Notes: a model not told the origin generated them from the letters alone. DNA of 64,000 bases from Piscirickettsiaceae bacterium (GCA_024685975.1 JAIBDZ010000002.1:154908-218907), one strand, 5' to 3'. Counted from the stretch's first letter, positions 46,111 to 56,790 are shown. Program-made: numbers and translations.

Positions 46111-47172
46111 ATGCTTTATAGCACAGACAATTTGCGTATAGCAGGCGTGCAAGAAGTCTTGCCACCGGCAAAATTACACCAACAATTGCCGCTTACTGAA
46201 ACCGCTTCTGAAACGGTTTTCAATGCGCGCCAACAAACTCAAGCTATTTTACAAGGTAAAGATGACAGATTGTTAATCATCGTCGGACCTTGTTCTATTC
46301 ATGATACTAAAGCCGCCGTTGAATATGCCAAACAACTCAAACCATTAATTGAAGAATTAAAAGGCGAGTTGCATATCATCATGCGAGTGTACTTTGAAAA
46401 GCCGCGCTCTGTTGTTGGTTGGAAAGGCTTAATCAATGATCCTTACCTTGATGGCAGCTTTAAAATTAATGATGGACTTCATTTAGCGCGTAAATTATTA
46501 CTCGATTTAGGTGATATGAATGTACCGGCTGCGACAGAATATTTAGACCTCATTAGTCCACAATACATTTCTGACCTTGTCTCTTGGGGAGCCATTGGTG
46601 CTCGAACAACAGAAAGTCAAGCACACCGTGAATTAGCATCCGGCTTATCCTGCCCGGTCGGCTTCAAAAATGCGACTGACGGCAGTTTACAAATTGCCAT
46701 TGATGCCTGTATTTCTGCATCAAATCCACATCATTTTATGTCGCTCACAAAAGAAGGCCAGTCAGCCATCTTTTCTACCACAGGTAATCCCGACTGCCAC
46801 ATTATTCTACGTGGTGGTAAAAAACCTAATTATGATGCTGATAGTGTTCAAGCCGCTGCAAAACAAATTGGTTTATCAGGACAAAAAGCGCATTTCATGA
46901 TTGATTGCAGTCATGCTAATAGCGGCAAAAACCATGTTCAACAAGAAAGTGTTTGCCGCGATGTAATAGCACAAATCAGTCAAGGTGAAGACCGTATTAT
47001 TGGTTTAATGTTAGAAAGCAATCTTGTCGCTGGCAGACAGGACCAAAAAGCAGGTGAGCCGTTGGTCTATGGCCAAAGCATCACCGATGCATGCATGGCA
47101 TGGGATAACACAGTGCCATTATTACGTGATTTAGCCTCATCTATTCGCGCTAGACGTAGTATAAAAAGCTAA
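46111..47172 (+). CDS. aroG: 3-deoxy-7-phosphoheptulonate synthase (class I AroG/F/H)
   Basis: The first step of the shikimate pathway (PEP + erythrose-4-P). The 353-aa protein has the class I blocks IIVGPCSIHDTKAAVEYA, MRVYFEKPRSVVGWKGLINDP, WGAIGARTTESQAHRELASG, GFKNATDGSLQIA, IDCSHANSGK and GLMLESNL. Closest by eye to AroG, but which amino acid feeds back cannot be told, so the symbol is tentative. Confidence 0.92.
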   Translation: MLYSTDNLRIAGVQEVLPPAKLHQQLPLTETASETVFNARQQTQAILQGKDDRLLIIVGPCSIHDTKAAVEYAKQLKPLIEELKGELHIIMRVYFEKPRSVVGWKGLINDPYLDGSFKINDGLHLARKLLLDLGDMNVPAATEYLDLISPQYISDLVSWGAIGARTTESQAHRELASGLSCPVGFKNATDGSLQIAIDACISASNPHHFMSLTKEGQSAIFSTTGNPDCHIILRGGKKPNYDADSVQAAAKQIGLSGQKAHFMIDCSHANSGKNHVQQESVCRDVIAQISQGEDRIIGLMLESNLVAGRQDQKAGEPLVYGQSITDACMAWDNTVPLLRDLASSIRARRSIKS

Positions 47173-47189
47173 CACATCACTACGAAAAC

Positions 47190-47237
47190 CTTGTCTTTTC
47201 GGCTATAATCTTCAAGTTAAAAGTCGAAAAAGACAAG
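47190..47237 (+). promoter_or_regulatory. Inverted repeat enclosing a TATAAT upstream of rsxA
   Basis: CTTGTCTTTTCG (47190-47201) and CGAAAAAGACAAG (47225-47237) pair over 12 bp with one bulged A. The 23-nt loop contains TATAAT (47204-47209). It lies 50-100 bp before rsxA and could be an operator or a 5'-leader hairpin. Confidence 0.4.
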
Positions 47238-47287
47238 CAAATACCGCTTGTTACGTCTTATTTCCGAGTAAAATAGTAGGTTATTGA

Positions 47288-47869
47288 ATGGCAGAATATG
47301 CCCTCATTTTAGTGAGCACCATCTTAGTCAATAACATAGTCCTAGTGAAATTCTTAGGGCTATGCCCTTTTATGGGCGTCTCCCGCAAATTAGAAACCGC
47401 TATGGGCATGGGGCTGGCTACGACATTTGTGCTCACTTTATCGTCTGTCACCAGCTATTTAGTCAATGAATATTTATTAGCACCACTAGGTATCGAGTTT
47501 CTACGCACGATTAGTTTTATCTTTGTGATTGCTGTTGTCGTGCAGTTTACTGAGCTTGTTGTGCATAAAACCAGCCCAATGTTGTATCAAGTTCTCGGCA
47601 TATTCCTACCCTTGATCACGACCAATTGTGCCGTGTTGGGTGTCGCACTATTAAATGTACAACAACAAAATGGCTTCATCGAGTCAGCCTTATATGGCTT
47701 TGGTGCCGCGATAGGGTTTTCTGTCGTGTTAGTTATTTTTGCTGCATTACGAGAACGCATTGCAGCAGCTGATGTCCCTATTCCCTTCCAAGGTGCTGCA
47801 ATTGGCCTTATCACAGCGGGGCTGATGTCGATGGCCTTTATGGGTTTCTCTGGCTTGGTGAAGTTCTAA
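47288..47869 (+). CDS. rsxA: Electron transport complex subunit RsxA/RnfA
   Basis: A 193-aa six-helix inner-membrane subunit of the Rnf/Rsx ferredoxin:NAD+ complex. The family signature [19 protein letters not shown] near the N-terminus carries the Cys that, with its partner in RsxE, forms the membrane [2Fe-2S] site. [12 protein letters not shown] follows. First of six contiguous rsx genes; ends 1 bp before rsxB. Confidence 0.96.
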   Translation: MAEYALILVSTILVNNIVLVKFLGLCPFMGVSRKLETAMGMGLATTFVLTLSSVTSYLVNEYLLAPLGIEFLRTISFIFVIAVVVQFTELVVHKTSPMLYQVLGIFLPLITTNCAVLGVALLNVQQQNGFIESALYGFGAAIGFSVVLVIFAALRERIAAADVPIPFQGAAIGLITAGLMSMAFMGFSGLVKF

Positions 47870-47870
47870 G

Positions 47871-48431
47871 ATGCTGACCGCTGTACTCGCTATTGCGGCC
47901 TTAGCCCTGATCTTTGGTTTATTGTTAGGATATGCCGCTGTTCGCTTTAAAGTAGAAGGTGATCCTATTGTCGAGCAAATCGACAAACTATTGCCTCAAA
48001 CCCAATGTGGCCAATGTAGTTTTGCCGGCTGCCGGCCTTATGCAGAAGCGATTGCTGCAGATGAAGTCGATATTAACCGTTGTCCACCAGGCGGCGAAGC
48101 CACCATTCAGGCTCTAGCTGATTTATTAGAGCGAGATCCCAAACCGCTAGATGATGAATGTGGCATCGAAAAACCCAAAATGCTCGCCATTATTGATGAA
48201 GATCGTTGTATTGGTTGTACTTTATGTATTCAAGCCTGCCCCGTTGATGCCATTTTAGGGGCCGCGAAACAAATGCATACCGTCATTGCCGACGAATGCA
48301 CAGGCTGTGAATTATGTTTACCGCCTTGTCCCGTCGATTGTATTGATATGGTAGAACCTGAAATGACACCAGAAACATGGCGATGGCCAGAACCCGCCAT
48401 CTCGACAAAAACAACAGGCACATCGTCATGA
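47871..48431 (+). CDS. rsxB: Electron transport complex subunit RsxB/RnfB
   Basis: A 186-aa iron-sulfur subunit: N-terminal membrane helix, a [16 protein letters not shown] cluster motif, and two [4Fe-4S] ferredoxin motifs [16 protein letters not shown] and [16 protein letters not shown]. It passes electrons within the Rsx complex. The stop overlaps rsxC in ATGA. Confidence 0.96.
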   Translation: MLTAVLAIAALALIFGLLLGYAAVRFKVEGDPIVEQIDKLLPQTQCGQCSFAGCRPYAEAIAADEVDINRCPPGGEATIQALADLLERDPKPLDDECGIEKPKMLAIIDEDRCIGCTLCIQACPVDAILGAAKQMHTVIADECTGCELCLPPCPVDCIDMVEPEMTPETWRWPEPAISTKTTGTSS

Positions 48432-49912
48432 GAAAGTTAGGACAATTTCCTGGCGGCTTGGTCTTGGAAGGCCACAAGGCACAATCAACACAGCACCCTA
48501 TTCAAATAGCCCCTTTAAGCCAATATTTAACGCTGCCGTTACAACAACATATTGGCCAAGCCGCTGATCCTATTGTCAAAGTCGGCCAATCCGTCTTAAA
48601 AGGCCAACAAATCGCAAAAGCTGATGGCCATGTTTCGGTCTGCCTACATGCCCCTAGCTCTGGCACCGTGGTCGCCATTGAGCCTCGCCCTATTCCCCAT
48701 CCTTCAGGCTTATCCGCGCCTTGCATCGTCATAGAAACGGATGGCAAAGACCAATGGACTGCACTGTCACCGACGCCTAACTATCAACACTGCTCTGAAC
48801 ACGATATTCGCCAAAAAATACGTGATGCCGGCATTGTAGGGTTAGGAGGGGCTGGTTTTCCAAGCTTTATCAAACTCAACCCAGGCGTACATCACTTTGT
48901 TGATACCTTAATTCTCAATGGCGTCGAATGTGAGCCTTATATCACTTGTGATGATGCGTTGATGCGAGAGCGAACCGACGGCATTCTAGATGGTGTCGCT
49001 ATCATGCGTCATGCACTTAAAGCCAAAGAATGCCTTATCGCCATTGAAGACAATAAGCCTGACGCTATTGCAGCAATGACCACAGCTCTAGCCTCGCGTG
49101 ATGATTGCCCTAATACCCAAGTTGTTGTCGTTCCCACACGATACCCCGCCGGTGGTGAAAAGCAACTCATTCAAGTTCTTACCCACAAACAAGTGCCTAA
49201 AAATGGCTTACCCATCGATTTAGGCATTGTGATGCATAATGTCGGCACCGCCTATGCCATCGGTCGAGCCATAATACATGGCGAACCACTTATTTCACGT
49301 ATCGTCACGGTGACCGGCAACGCCGTTCCTAATGCCGGTAATGTTGAAGTGTTATTAGGCACACCGATCACATCCTTATTGCAGCTCTTTGGAACCCAAT
49401 ACCAACAAGGGGATAGTTTAGTGCAAGGTGGTCCTATGATGGGGTATCAGTTATCAAGCGATACATTACCCATCACCAAAACAGCCAACTGTATTTTATA
49501 TGGTATTGATGAAGCTGAATCAGAACACACGGCCATGCCGTGTATTCGCTGTGGTGATTGTGCCACTGCCTGCCCAGCAAATTTATTACCACAGCAACTC
49601 TACTGGTATGCTAAAGCCAAAGATCTCGACAAAACACAACAATATAATTTGTTTGATTGCATCGAGTGTGGTTGCTGTAATTATGTCTGCCCAAGTCAAA
49701 TCCCGTTAGTGCAATATTTTAAATACGCTAAAACAGAAACCATGAATTTAGAACATGAACGTCATCAAGCGGATATTGCACGGGTCCGGCATGAAAATCG
49801 ACTAGCGCGTATCGAACAAGAAAAACAAGAAAAGGCCTTACGTCAGCAACAACGTAAAGCGGCACTTGCCGCAAGCCAAGCTGCAAAGCAAGCGAAACAG
49901 GACGCCTCATGA
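48428..49912 (+). CDS. rsxC: Electron transport complex subunit RsxC/RnfC
   Basis: A 494-aa NADH/FMN-binding peripheral subunit. ATG 48428 ([11 protein letters not shown]) is the family start. [14 protein letters not shown] and [14 protein letters not shown] mark the nucleotide site; two [4Fe-4S] motifs [12 protein letters not shown] and [17 protein letters not shown]. The C-terminal tail is a short charged coiled coil (~60 aa), lacking the long Ala/Lys repeats of E. coli RsxC. Confidence 0.95.
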   Translation: MRKLGQFPGGLVLEGHKAQSTQHPIQIAPLSQYLTLPLQQHIGQAADPIVKVGQSVLKGQQIAKADGHVSVCLHAPSSGTVVAIEPRPIPHPSGLSAPCIVIETDGKDQWTALSPTPNYQHCSEHDIRQKIRDAGIVGLGGAGFPSFIKLNPGVHHFVDTLILNGVECEPYITCDDALMRERTDGILDGVAIMRHALKAKECLIAIEDNKPDAIAAMTTALASRDDCPNTQVVVVPTRYPAGGEKQLIQVLTHKQVPKNGLPIDLGIVMHNVGTAYAIGRAIIHGEPLISRIVTVTGNAVPNAGNVEVLLGTPITSLLQLFGTQYQQGDSLVQGGPMMGYQLSSDTLPITKTANCILYGIDEAESEHTAMPCIRCGDCATACPANLLPQQLYWYAKAKDLDKTQQYNLFDCIECGCCNYVCPSQIPLVQYFKYAKTETMNLEHERHQADIARVRHENRLARIEQEKQEKALRQQQRKAALAASQAAKQAKQDAS

Positions 49913-50922
49913 TTCGGTTCAAACTCACTCCGCCCTATTTGTCTGCCAGCAATCAAGTCAGCGACCATATGCTACAGCTCATCTTAGCTTTGGTTCCTGC
50001 TATCTTAGCGTTGATGTGGTTTTTCGGCATGGGCGTTCTGATTCAAATCATCATCGCCAGCTTATCCGCATTATTGTTTGAAGCGGTCATGCTAATGTTA
50101 CGCCACAAACCGTTAAAACCATTCCTCACTGATGGTAGCGCCCTCGTCACCGCTTTATTATTAGCGATTGCCATCCCACCATTGGCACCTTGGTGGTTAA
50201 CTATCGTGGGTGTCTTTTTTGCCATCGTTTTTGCAAAACACCTTTATGGTGGATTGGGGTACAACCCATTCAATCCAGCCATGGCAGCCTATGTCTTATT
50301 ATTGATTTCATTCCCTGTTGAAATGACCAGCTGGTTAGCCGTTGATGCACCAGTCACTTTTAGCACGGCAGTCCAAGTCATTGCGACAGAGCAATGGCCG
50401 ACAACGATCCAACTTGACGCTGTTTCTGCTGCAACACCGTTAGATCATATGAAAACACAACTCGGCTTAGGCTTAACAACTGACGCCGTCTTAATGCAAG
50501 ACATTTATGCTGGCAATATAGGTAAAGGCTGGTTTTGGGTAAATCTCTTTTTTGCCTTAGGCGGCTTATTTCTACTTTATCGTAAAGTGATTTATTGGCA
50601 TATCCCTGTCGCCGTATTAAGTGGCCTATTCATCATCAGTGCTATCACATGGTTATTATCACCGGAGACCACTGCCTCACCCTTATTCCATTTATTCAGC
50701 GGTGGCACCATGATTGGTGCATTTTTCATTGCAACCGATCCTGTATCGGGCGCAACCACTCATTTAGGCAGGTTAATTTACGGAGCTGGCATCGGCATCC
50801 TCACTTATATCATTAGAACTTGGGGTGGTTACCCAGACGGTATTGCTTTTGCCGTATTATTGATGAACATGTTAGTGCCGTTAATTGATTATTACACCCA
50901 ACCCCGTGTTTACGGCAGTTAA
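49909..50922 (+). CDS. rsxD: Electron transport complex subunit RsxD/RnfD
   Basis: A 337-aa membrane subunit with about nine helices. The covalent FMN attachment Thr is in ATDPVSGATTHLGRLIYGAGIGI, and GGLGYNPFNPAMAAYV is conserved. Overlaps rsxC by 4 bp and precedes rsxG by 6 bp. Confidence 0.95.
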   Translation: MIRFKLTPPYLSASNQVSDHMLQLILALVPAILALMWFFGMGVLIQIIIASLSALLFEAVMLMLRHKPLKPFLTDGSALVTALLLAIAIPPLAPWWLTIVGVFFAIVFAKHLYGGLGYNPFNPAMAAYVLLLISFPVEMTSWLAVDAPVTFSTAVQVIATEQWPTTIQLDAVSAATPLDHMKTQLGLGLTTDAVLMQDIYAGNIGKGWFWVNLFFALGGLFLLYRKVIYWHIPVAVLSGLFIISAITWLLSPETTASPLFHLFSGGTMIGAFFIATDPVSGATTHLGRLIYGAGIGILTYIIRTWGGYPDGIAFAVLLMNMLVPLIDYYTQPRVYGS

Positions 50923-50928
50923 CCCATC

Positions 50929-51558
50929 ATGAATGCCATCCAAAAACATATCATTCAAATTGGGCTCACACTGGCGCTTTTTGCCATTATTGCAACCAGT
51001 ATTGTCGTCTTCACGGAGCATGTCACACATGACAAAATCATTGAAAATGAACGCCAAGCATTGCTCTCTGCCATTCATGCCTTAATCCCAGAACATGAAT
51101 ACAATAATGCGATACTGAATGATACCAAAACCATTGCCCCCAGCGAACAACTCGGGACGCAGACAACAACAACCGTGTATCGCGCCCGCTTTGACCAAGA
51201 AGATAAAGCGGTCATCCTAAGCAGTATTGCCCCAGATGGATATAACGGCAATATCACTATGCTGATTGCCATTTACCACTCAGGCGACATCGCAGGGGTA
51301 CGTATTATCAACCATAAAGAAACCCCAGGTTTAGGTGATAAAATAGAAGAAAGAAAATCAGATTGGATCAAACAATTTGCAGGATTATCGTTAACACAAC
51401 CATCCTCACAATTTTGGGCCGTCAAAAAAGATGGCGGTCAATTCGATCAATTTACCGGCGCAACCATTACGCCAAGAGCAGTAGTCAAGGCGATTAAAAA
51501 TGCATTAGACTACTTCCATCAACACCGTGACGAACTATTCGAACCCACACCTTCATGA
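50929..51558 (+). CDS. rsxG: Electron transport complex subunit RsxG/RnfG
   Basis: A 209-aa protein with one N-terminal membrane helix and a periplasmic FMN-binding domain; the flavinylation motif is [15 protein letters not shown] (Thr after GA). [12 protein letters not shown] is the family block. Overlaps rsxE by 4 bp. Confidence 0.95.
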   Translation: MNAIQKHIIQIGLTLALFAIIATSIVVFTEHVTHDKIIENERQALLSAIHALIPEHEYNNAILNDTKTIAPSEQLGTQTTTTVYRARFDQEDKAVILSSIAPDGYNGNITMLIAIYHSGDIAGVRIINHKETPGLGDKIEERKSDWIKQFAGLSLTQPSSQFWAVKKDGGQFDQFTGATITPRAVVKAIKNALDYFHQHRDELFEPTPS

Positions 51559-52244
51559 CGAATCCTTATCGCGCAATTATCCAAGATGGTCTCTGGAAAA
51601 ATAACCCTGCTTTAGTGCAGTTATTAGGGTTATGTCCTTTGCTCGCCGTCAGTAATACCGTTATTAATGGTTTAGGACTTGGCTTAGCGACGATCTTAAC
51701 GCTCGTCGCCTCTAATGGCATTATTTCAGCTTGCCGGCAATATATTCCTGACGAAGCCAGACTACCGGTCTTTGTCATGGTTATCGCTGCAATTGTGACT
51801 GCCATAGAGCTCAGTATGAATGCATGGTTTCATGAGCTTTATCTTATTTTAGGCATTTTTATTCCCTTAATTGTCACCAATTGTGCCATCACAGGTCGCG
51901 CTGAAGCATTTGCGGCACGTAATCCTATTGGGCCATCGATAGTCGATGGATTCATGATGGGATTAGGATTTGCCTTAGTCTTGGTCCTATTAGGCGCAGG
52001 CCGTGAAATATTAGGACAAGGCACGCTATTCAGCCAAGCGCATTTAATGTTTGGTGAAGCTGCTCGTGGTTTTACAATTATTATTATTGATGATTATCGC
52101 GGCTTTTTAATGGCCATCTTACCGCCAGGCGCATTCATCGGCCTAGGCTTAATTGTCGCGTTGAAAAACATTATTGATGCCAGACAAACAAGTAAAGTCA
52201 GCAGTCCCGTTACATCATCTGACCCTGTAATCAGTTCTTCTTGA
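51555..52244 (+). CDS. rsxE: Electron transport complex subunit RsxE/RnfE
   Basis: A 229-aa membrane subunit homologous to Rsx[26 protein letters not shown] and [16 protein letters not shown] with conserved cysteines for the intramembrane cluster. Last rsx gene; nth follows after 4 bp, as in E. coli. Confidence 0.95.
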   Translation: MTNPYRAIIQDGLWKNNPALVQLLGLCPLLAVSNTVINGLGLGLATILTLVASNGIISACRQYIPDEARLPVFVMVIAAIVTAIELSMNAWFHELYLILGIFIPLIVTNCAITGRAEAFAARNPIGPSIVDGFMMGLGFALVLVLLGAGREILGQGTLFSQAHLMFGEAARGFTIIIIDDYRGFLMAILPPGAFIGLGLIVALKNIIDARQTSKVSSPVTSSDPVISSS

Positions 52245-52248
52245 TATT

Positions 52249-52899
52249 ATGAATCAAACACAAAGACACCATTTTTTCGCTGCATTACAGGCGCAAAATC
52301 CCCATCCGACAACAGAGCTCAATTTCAGTACGCCTTTTGAATTACTGATCGCCGTCATCTTATCAGCACAAGCGACCGATGTCGGTGTCAATAAAGCAAC
52401 GGACAAACTCTATCCTGTCGCTAATACGCCCGAGGCCATTTATGCCCTCGGCGTTGATGGCTTAAAACAATATATAAAAACCATTGGGCTTTTTAATAGT
52501 AAAGCCGAAAATGTCATCAAAACATGCAAGATTTTAATCGATAAACATCACAGTAGCGTACCAGAAGATCGCGAAGCCTTAGAAGCCCTTCCCGGTGTTG
52601 GCAGAAAAACAGCCAATGTCGTGTTAAATACTGTCTTTCATCATCCCGTCATTGCAGTCGACACTCACTTATTTAGATTATCTAACCGAACAGGTTTAGC
52701 CAAAGGAAAAACGGTTCGTGCCGTTGAAGATAAATTGATGAAAGTTGTGCCCAAAGAATACATGCAAGACGCGCATCATTGGCTGATTTTACATGGTCGC
52801 TATGTGTGTGTTGCCAGAAAACCTTTGTGCGACCAATGCGTTGTTACAGAATATTGCGATGAGTTTCGTCGCCAACAGAAAAAGGTGCAAAAAACCTAA
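52249..52899 (+). CDS. nth: Endonuclease III
   Basis: A 216-aa DNA glycosylase/AP lyase for oxidised pyrimidines. Helix-hairpin-helix LPGVGRKTANVVLN with catalytic Lys, catalytic Asp in AVDTHLFRLSNR, and the [4Fe-4S] motif CVARKPLCDQCVVTEYC. Conserved position after rsxE. The stop overlaps the next start by one base (TAATG). Confidence 0.96.
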   Translation: MNQTQRHHFFAALQAQNPHPTTELNFSTPFELLIAVILSAQATDVGVNKATDKLYPVANTPEAIYALGVDGLKQYIKTIGLFNSKAENVIKTCKILIDKHHSSVPEDREALEALPGVGRKTANVVLNTVFHHPVIAVDTHLFRLSNRTGLAKGKTVRAVEDKLMKVVPKEYMQDAHHWLILHGRYVCVARKPLCDQCVVTEYCDEFRRQQKKVQKT

Positions 52900-53333
52900 T
52901 GTTCGGTCAAGACAGACAACAATTACGTCAGTTCTATCATGACGTCTGGAAGAAAATGCAGCAAAATCAAGCTTTATCGAGTTTAGAGCAACAGGTCGCC
53001 CAAGTGATTTCGGAACATCCCGAATACCATACTATTTTTAATAGCGAACAGCACGAACAAGAATATTTTGTCGAACAAGGCCAAACCAACCCTTACCTTC
53101 ACATGGGATTACATATTGCCTTGCACGAACAGATCAGTACCGATCGACCCGCTGGGATAAGACCGCTTTATCAACAATTACAAGCGCAATATCCCTCACC
53201 ACACGATGCTGAGCATCAAATGATGGAATGTTTAACCGAGTCTTTGTGGTTAGCACAACGTAATAACCAACCGCCTTCAGAGCAAGACTACCTTGCCAGT
53301 CTCACAAAGCTTGCTCAACAAAAGACCAGATAA
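52899..53333 (+). CDS. DUF1841 family protein
   Basis: A 144-aa soluble protein of unknown function recognised by MFGQDRQQLRQFYHDVWKK at the start, AQVISEHPEYH, and NPYLHMGLHIALHEQISTDRPAGI. Coupled to nth by TAATG. Confidence 0.85.
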   Translation: MFGQDRQQLRQFYHDVWKKMQQNQALSSLEQQVAQVISEHPEYHTIFNSEQHEQEYFVEQGQTNPYLHMGLHIALHEQISTDRPAGIRPLYQQLQAQYPSPHDAEHQMMECLTESLWLAQRNNQPPSEQDYLASLTKLAQQKTR

Positions 53334-53399
53334 ACTATAATAATGATATAACTGGCATAAGCCACAACGATTAATGAAGATAACCACTGAACCCAACCT

Positions 53400-54419
53400 A
53401 TGACCACGACGATGAAAGCCATTGGCTATCAACACCATGATGCGGCCCCGACGAGTTTTGAACAGCCGATGCCCCATGCAAAAGGGTATGATTTATTGGT
53501 CAAAATCGATGCCATCAGCATCAACCCTGTTGATACTAAAGTCAAAGCCAGCATTACATCACGACTTGAAACACCTCGTATTTTAGGTTGGGATGCCGTC
53601 GGTACCGTGTTAGAAGCAGGTGATAAAACCACTTTACTTGAAGTCGGCGACACTATTTTTTATGCGGGTGATATTTCACGTCCCGGCTGTTATGCCGATC
53701 ACCAATTAGTCGATGAACGTATTGCCGCTAAAGCCCCGGTTATCTTAAAACCAGAACAAAGCGCAGCAATGCCATTAACCAGTATTACCGCATGGGAAGC
53801 CTTGTTTTCACGTTTACGCATTTTCCCAAACTATGACGAAGGCAAAACCATTCTCATCATTGGCGGCGCTGGTGGCGTTGGCTCTATTACCATTCAATTA
53901 GCCAAAGTCGTCGCCAATTTAAATGTCGTCACCACCGCCTCACGACCAGAGTCTGAACAATGGTGCCGACGACTTGGTGCTGACCATGTCATCAACCACG
54001 ACCAAGATTTAATTGGGCAATACCGTAATCTCAATATTGATAAACCAGATTATATTCTTTGCTGTGGTGATACCGATCAGCACTTCGATGCCATGGCAGC
54101 GTTAATTGCGCCTGAAGGCATGATTTGCAGTTTAGTAAATAGCAAAAAAAGCTATGATATGAATGTGTTGAAAACAAAAAGTGCCGGTTTCATCTGGGAA
54201 TTTATGTTTACCCGCCCGATGTTCAAAACCAACAATATGACGGCCCATCACAATATTCTCAACAATATCGCCACGCTTTTAGATGAAGGCAAAATCATCA
54301 GCACACTCCGCCACACTTTAGGCCCCATCACACCCCAAAATATTAGCCAAGCCCACCGCCAGCTCTTATCTGGGCATACCTTGGGTAAAATCGCACTCAC
54401 CGCCATGCAATCACCATAA
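53400..54419 (+). CDS. Zinc-type alcohol dehydrogenase-like / quinone oxidoreductase (MDR family)
   Basis: A 339-aa medium-chain dehydrogenase: GroES-like N-terminal half (SINPVDTKVKAS, LGWDAVGTVLEAG) and a Rossmann half with IIGGAGGVGSITIQLAK. Catalytic zinc ligands of true alcohol dehydrogenases are missing, so it belongs with zeta-crystallin-like NADPH:quinone reductases. Substrate unknown. Confidence 0.87.
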   Translation: MTTTMKAIGYQHHDAAPTSFEQPMPHAKGYDLLVKIDAISINPVDTKVKASITSRLETPRILGWDAVGTVLEAGDKTTLLEVGDTIFYAGDISRPGCYADHQLVDERIAAKAPVILKPEQSAAMPLTSITAWEALFSRLRIFPNYDEGKTILIIGGAGGVGSITIQLAKVVANLNVVTTASRPESEQWCRRLGADHVINHDQDLIGQYRNLNIDKPDYILCCGDTDQHFDAMAALIAPEGMICSLVNSKKSYDMNVLKTKSAGFIWEFMFTRPMFKTNNMTAHHNILNNIATLLDEGKIISTLRHTLGPITPQNISQAHRQLLSGHTLGKIALTAMQSP

Positions 54420-54476
54420 TCCAAGTGAAATTTAGCATCGTATAATAGCGTCATTATTCGCTATAATGTTTCCATC

Positions 54477-54899
54477 ATGGCAGACTCAAATAACAGTAAA
54501 TTCATTCTAGGCAGCCTTGCCGTTATTGTCAGTTTACTTCTCTTAACCCAAGTGATTCTCTATAACGCATGGTCATTGGGTGAAAACATGCTCTCCGATC
54601 CACATTCATCAGAACAATCTCGCCAATTGATTGTCTCAGAAGATATAAAACCAGGAGAAAAAATCGTCCAAAGTGTCTGCAAACGCTGCCACGCCTTTGG
54701 CATGATGCGAGCACCTAAACTCGGGAGCGAGCGAGATTGGGCACCCCGCATCGAAAAAGGCAAAGCAGTCTTATACGATCATGCCCTCAACGGCTTTAAT
54801 AGAATGCCTGCACGGGGTGATCGCGATTTAAGCGATGAAGAAGTCAAAGCCGCCGTCGATTATATGCTGTCACTATTGGATTTTGATACCAACAAATAA
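54477..54899 (+). CDS. Membrane-anchored cytochrome c5-like protein
   Basis: A 140-aa protein: one N-terminal helix (ILGSLAVIVSLLLLTQVILYNAW), a linker, and a single heme motif VCKRCHAFGMMRAPKLG, with the sixth-ligand Met probably in FNRMPARG. Cytochrome c5 family. Likely a periplasmic electron carrier anchored to the inner membrane. Confidence 0.87.
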   Translation: MADSNNSKFILGSLAVIVSLLLLTQVILYNAWSLGENMLSDPHSSEQSRQLIVSEDIKPGEKIVQSVCKRCHAFGMMRAPKLGSERDWAPRIEKGKAVLYDHALNGFNRMPARGDRDLSDEEVKAAVDYMLSLLDFDTNK

Positions 54900-54950
54900 G
54901 CTACAATCAGGTAAACTAAACACAACACTTTTTTATGAAATACATCACTT

Positions 54951-55430
54951 ATGAATAAAGTACTACTCACACTAGCGAGCCTTCTCACCATTGCCGCCTT
55001 TTCATTATCAGGCAATGCCAGTCAAAGTATGTCACAAGGTCCTTATGACCCGAGTCGCGATGCTTTTCAAGACTTTGCTGATGCACAACAACAAGCCGAA
55101 GCAGAAGACAAGCTCATCTTAATTCAGATCGGTGGCAACTGGTGCACCTGGTGCCATAAGCTTGAACGCTTCTTTGATAAAACCGATAGCGTCAAACAAC
55201 TTCGTGACGAGACATTTGTGTCGATTAAAGTGAATGTCAGCCCAGAAAATGAAAATGAAGCATTCTTAAATGAAATGCCAGAATTCGAAGGATATCCATT
55301 CTTAGTGATTACTAATGCCCAAGGTGATATCCTCAACTCAAGAACTTCTGGCGCCCTAGAAGAAGGATTGGGGTATTCTGAAAATAAATTCACCGAATAT
55401 TTCACTTATTGGAAAAATACGGAACGTTAA
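54951..55430 (+). CDS. Exported thioredoxin-like protein (DUF255/SoxW-like)
   Basis: A 159-aa protein with a signal peptide (LLTLASLLTIAAFSLSGNAS) and a thioredoxin fold: GGNWCTWCHKLERFF as redox centre and EGYPFLVITNAQGDIL as the cis-Pro loop. A periplasmic thiol reductase, perhaps serving the adjacent cytochrome c maturation; that partnership is inferred from position. Confidence 0.82.
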   Translation: MNKVLLTLASLLTIAAFSLSGNASQSMSQGPYDPSRDAFQDFADAQQQAEAEDKLILIQIGGNWCTWCHKLERFFDKTDSVKQLRDETFVSIKVNVSPENENEAFLNEMPEFEGYPFLVITNAQGDILNSRTSGALEEGLGYSENKFTEYFTYWKNTER

Positions 55431-55462
55431 TCCTTATTTAATCGGACTAAAGAGAATCAATT

Positions 55463-56737
55463 ATGAAGCTTGAGACCCTTGCGCTACATCACGGCTACGA
55501 ATCGGAAGCAACCACCAAAGCCGCTGCCGTCCCGATTTATCAAACCACATCTTACACCTTTGATGATACGCAACATGGTGCTGACCTATTTGACTTAAAA
55601 GTCCCAGGCAATATCTACACCCGCATCATGAACCCCACCACCGACGTATTGGAAAAACGCGTCGCAGCAATGGAAGGCGGCATAGCAGGTTTGGCATTGG
55701 CTTCAGGCATGTCAGCCATCACTTATGCCATCCAATGTATTTGTGAAGTCGGTGATAATATCTTAAGCACCAGCCAACTCTATGGCGGAACATACAATTT
55801 ATTCGCCCATGCATTGCCAAGACAGGGTATCGAAGTCCGCATGTTATCTCATGATGACTTTGCTGGTTTTGAAGCTGCAATTGATGACAACACAAAAGCC
55901 ATCTTCTGTGAATCTATCGGTAACCCAGCAGGCAATATTGTTGATATCGAAAAACTAGCCGAAATAGCCCATAAACATGGCATTCCATTAATGGTCGATA
56001 ACACCGTCGCCACCCCATTCCTTTGTCGTCCTATCGACTTTGGTGCCGACATTATTATTCACTCATTAACCAAATATATCGGTGGCCATGGCACCTCTAT
56101 TGGCGGCATGATTGTTGACTCTGGAAAATTTGACTGGGCTGCCAATAAAGAACGCTTCCCCATTTTAAATGAACCCGACCCATCCTATCATGGCGTTGTG
56201 TACACAGAAGCATTAGGCCCTGCCGCTTTTATTGGCCGTTGCAGAGTCGCACCACTACGTAATACTGGTGCGGCCATCTCACCAATGAACTCATTCCAGA
56301 TCTTGCAGGGCTTAGAAACATTAGGCCTTAGAATGGAAAGACACTGTGACAATACAGAACAATTAGCTGAATACCTCAGCAATCATCCTAAAGTCGCTTG
56401 GGTGAATTACGCCACACTCAAAGACAGCCCATATTACGACACCTGCCAGAAGATCACCAAAGGCAAGGCATCAGGCATTTTGAGTTTTGGTATTAAAGGT
56501 CCAAAAGAAGCAGGCGGACAATTTATCGATGCCCTTCAAATGATCTTACGGCTTGTGAATATCGGTGATGCCAAGTCATTAGCTTGTCATCCAGCCACCA
56601 CTACACACCGCCAATTAAACGATGAAGAACTGGCCGCAGCCGGCGTCAGTGCAGATCTTATTCGGATCTCAGTCGGTATTGAAAATATTGACGACATCAT
56701 CGCTGATGTTAGTCAGGCATTGGACAGCGTGAAATAA
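55463..56737 (+). CDS. metY: O-acetylhomoserine aminocarboxypropyltransferase (MetY)
   Basis: A 424-aa PLP enzyme making homocysteine from O-acetylhomoserine and sulfide. Family blocks: TRIMNPTTDVLEKRVAAMEGG, SMQLYGGTYNLF-like STSQLYGGTYNLF, VDNTVATPFLCRP, and the PLP Lys in IIHSLTKYIGGHGTS, then SLACHPATTTHRQL. Length fits MetY rather than MetB/MetC. No SAM riboswitch lies in the 32-bp upstream gap. Confidence 0.93.
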   Translation: MKLETLALHHGYESEATTKAAAVPIYQTTSYTFDDTQHGADLFDLKVPGNIYTRIMNPTTDVLEKRVAAMEGGIAGLALASGMSAITYAIQCICEVGDNILSTSQLYGGTYNLFAHALPRQGIEVRMLSHDDFAGFEAAIDDNTKAIFCESIGNPAGNIVDIEKLAEIAHKHGIPLMVDNTVATPFLCRPIDFGADIIIHSLTKYIGGHGTSIGGMIVDSGKFDWAANKERFPILNEPDPSYHGVVYTEALGPAAFIGRCRVAPLRNTGAAISPMNSFQILQGLETLGLRMERHCDNTEQLAEYLSNHPKVAWVNYATLKDSPYYDTCQKITKGKASGILSFGIKGPKEAGGQFIDALQMILRLVNIGDAKSLACHPATTTHRQLNDEELAAAGVSADLIRISVGIENIDDIIADVSQALDSVK

Positions 56738-56748
56738 CCGCATCAAAC

Positions 56749-56779
56749 AAGGGGGACATAAATAAATCTGTCCCCTTTT
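56749..56779 (+). repeat. REP-like hairpin, left flank of transposase remnant; also acts as metY terminator candidate
   Basis: AAGGGGGACA pairs with TGTCCCCTT (one bulged G) and is followed by TTTTC. The right arm lies in the 20-bp sequence AAATAAATCTGTCCCCTTTT (56760-56779), repeated exactly at 56998-57017. It lies 11 bp after the metY stop. Confidence 0.75.
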
Positions 56780-56790
56780 CTCAATTGCTG

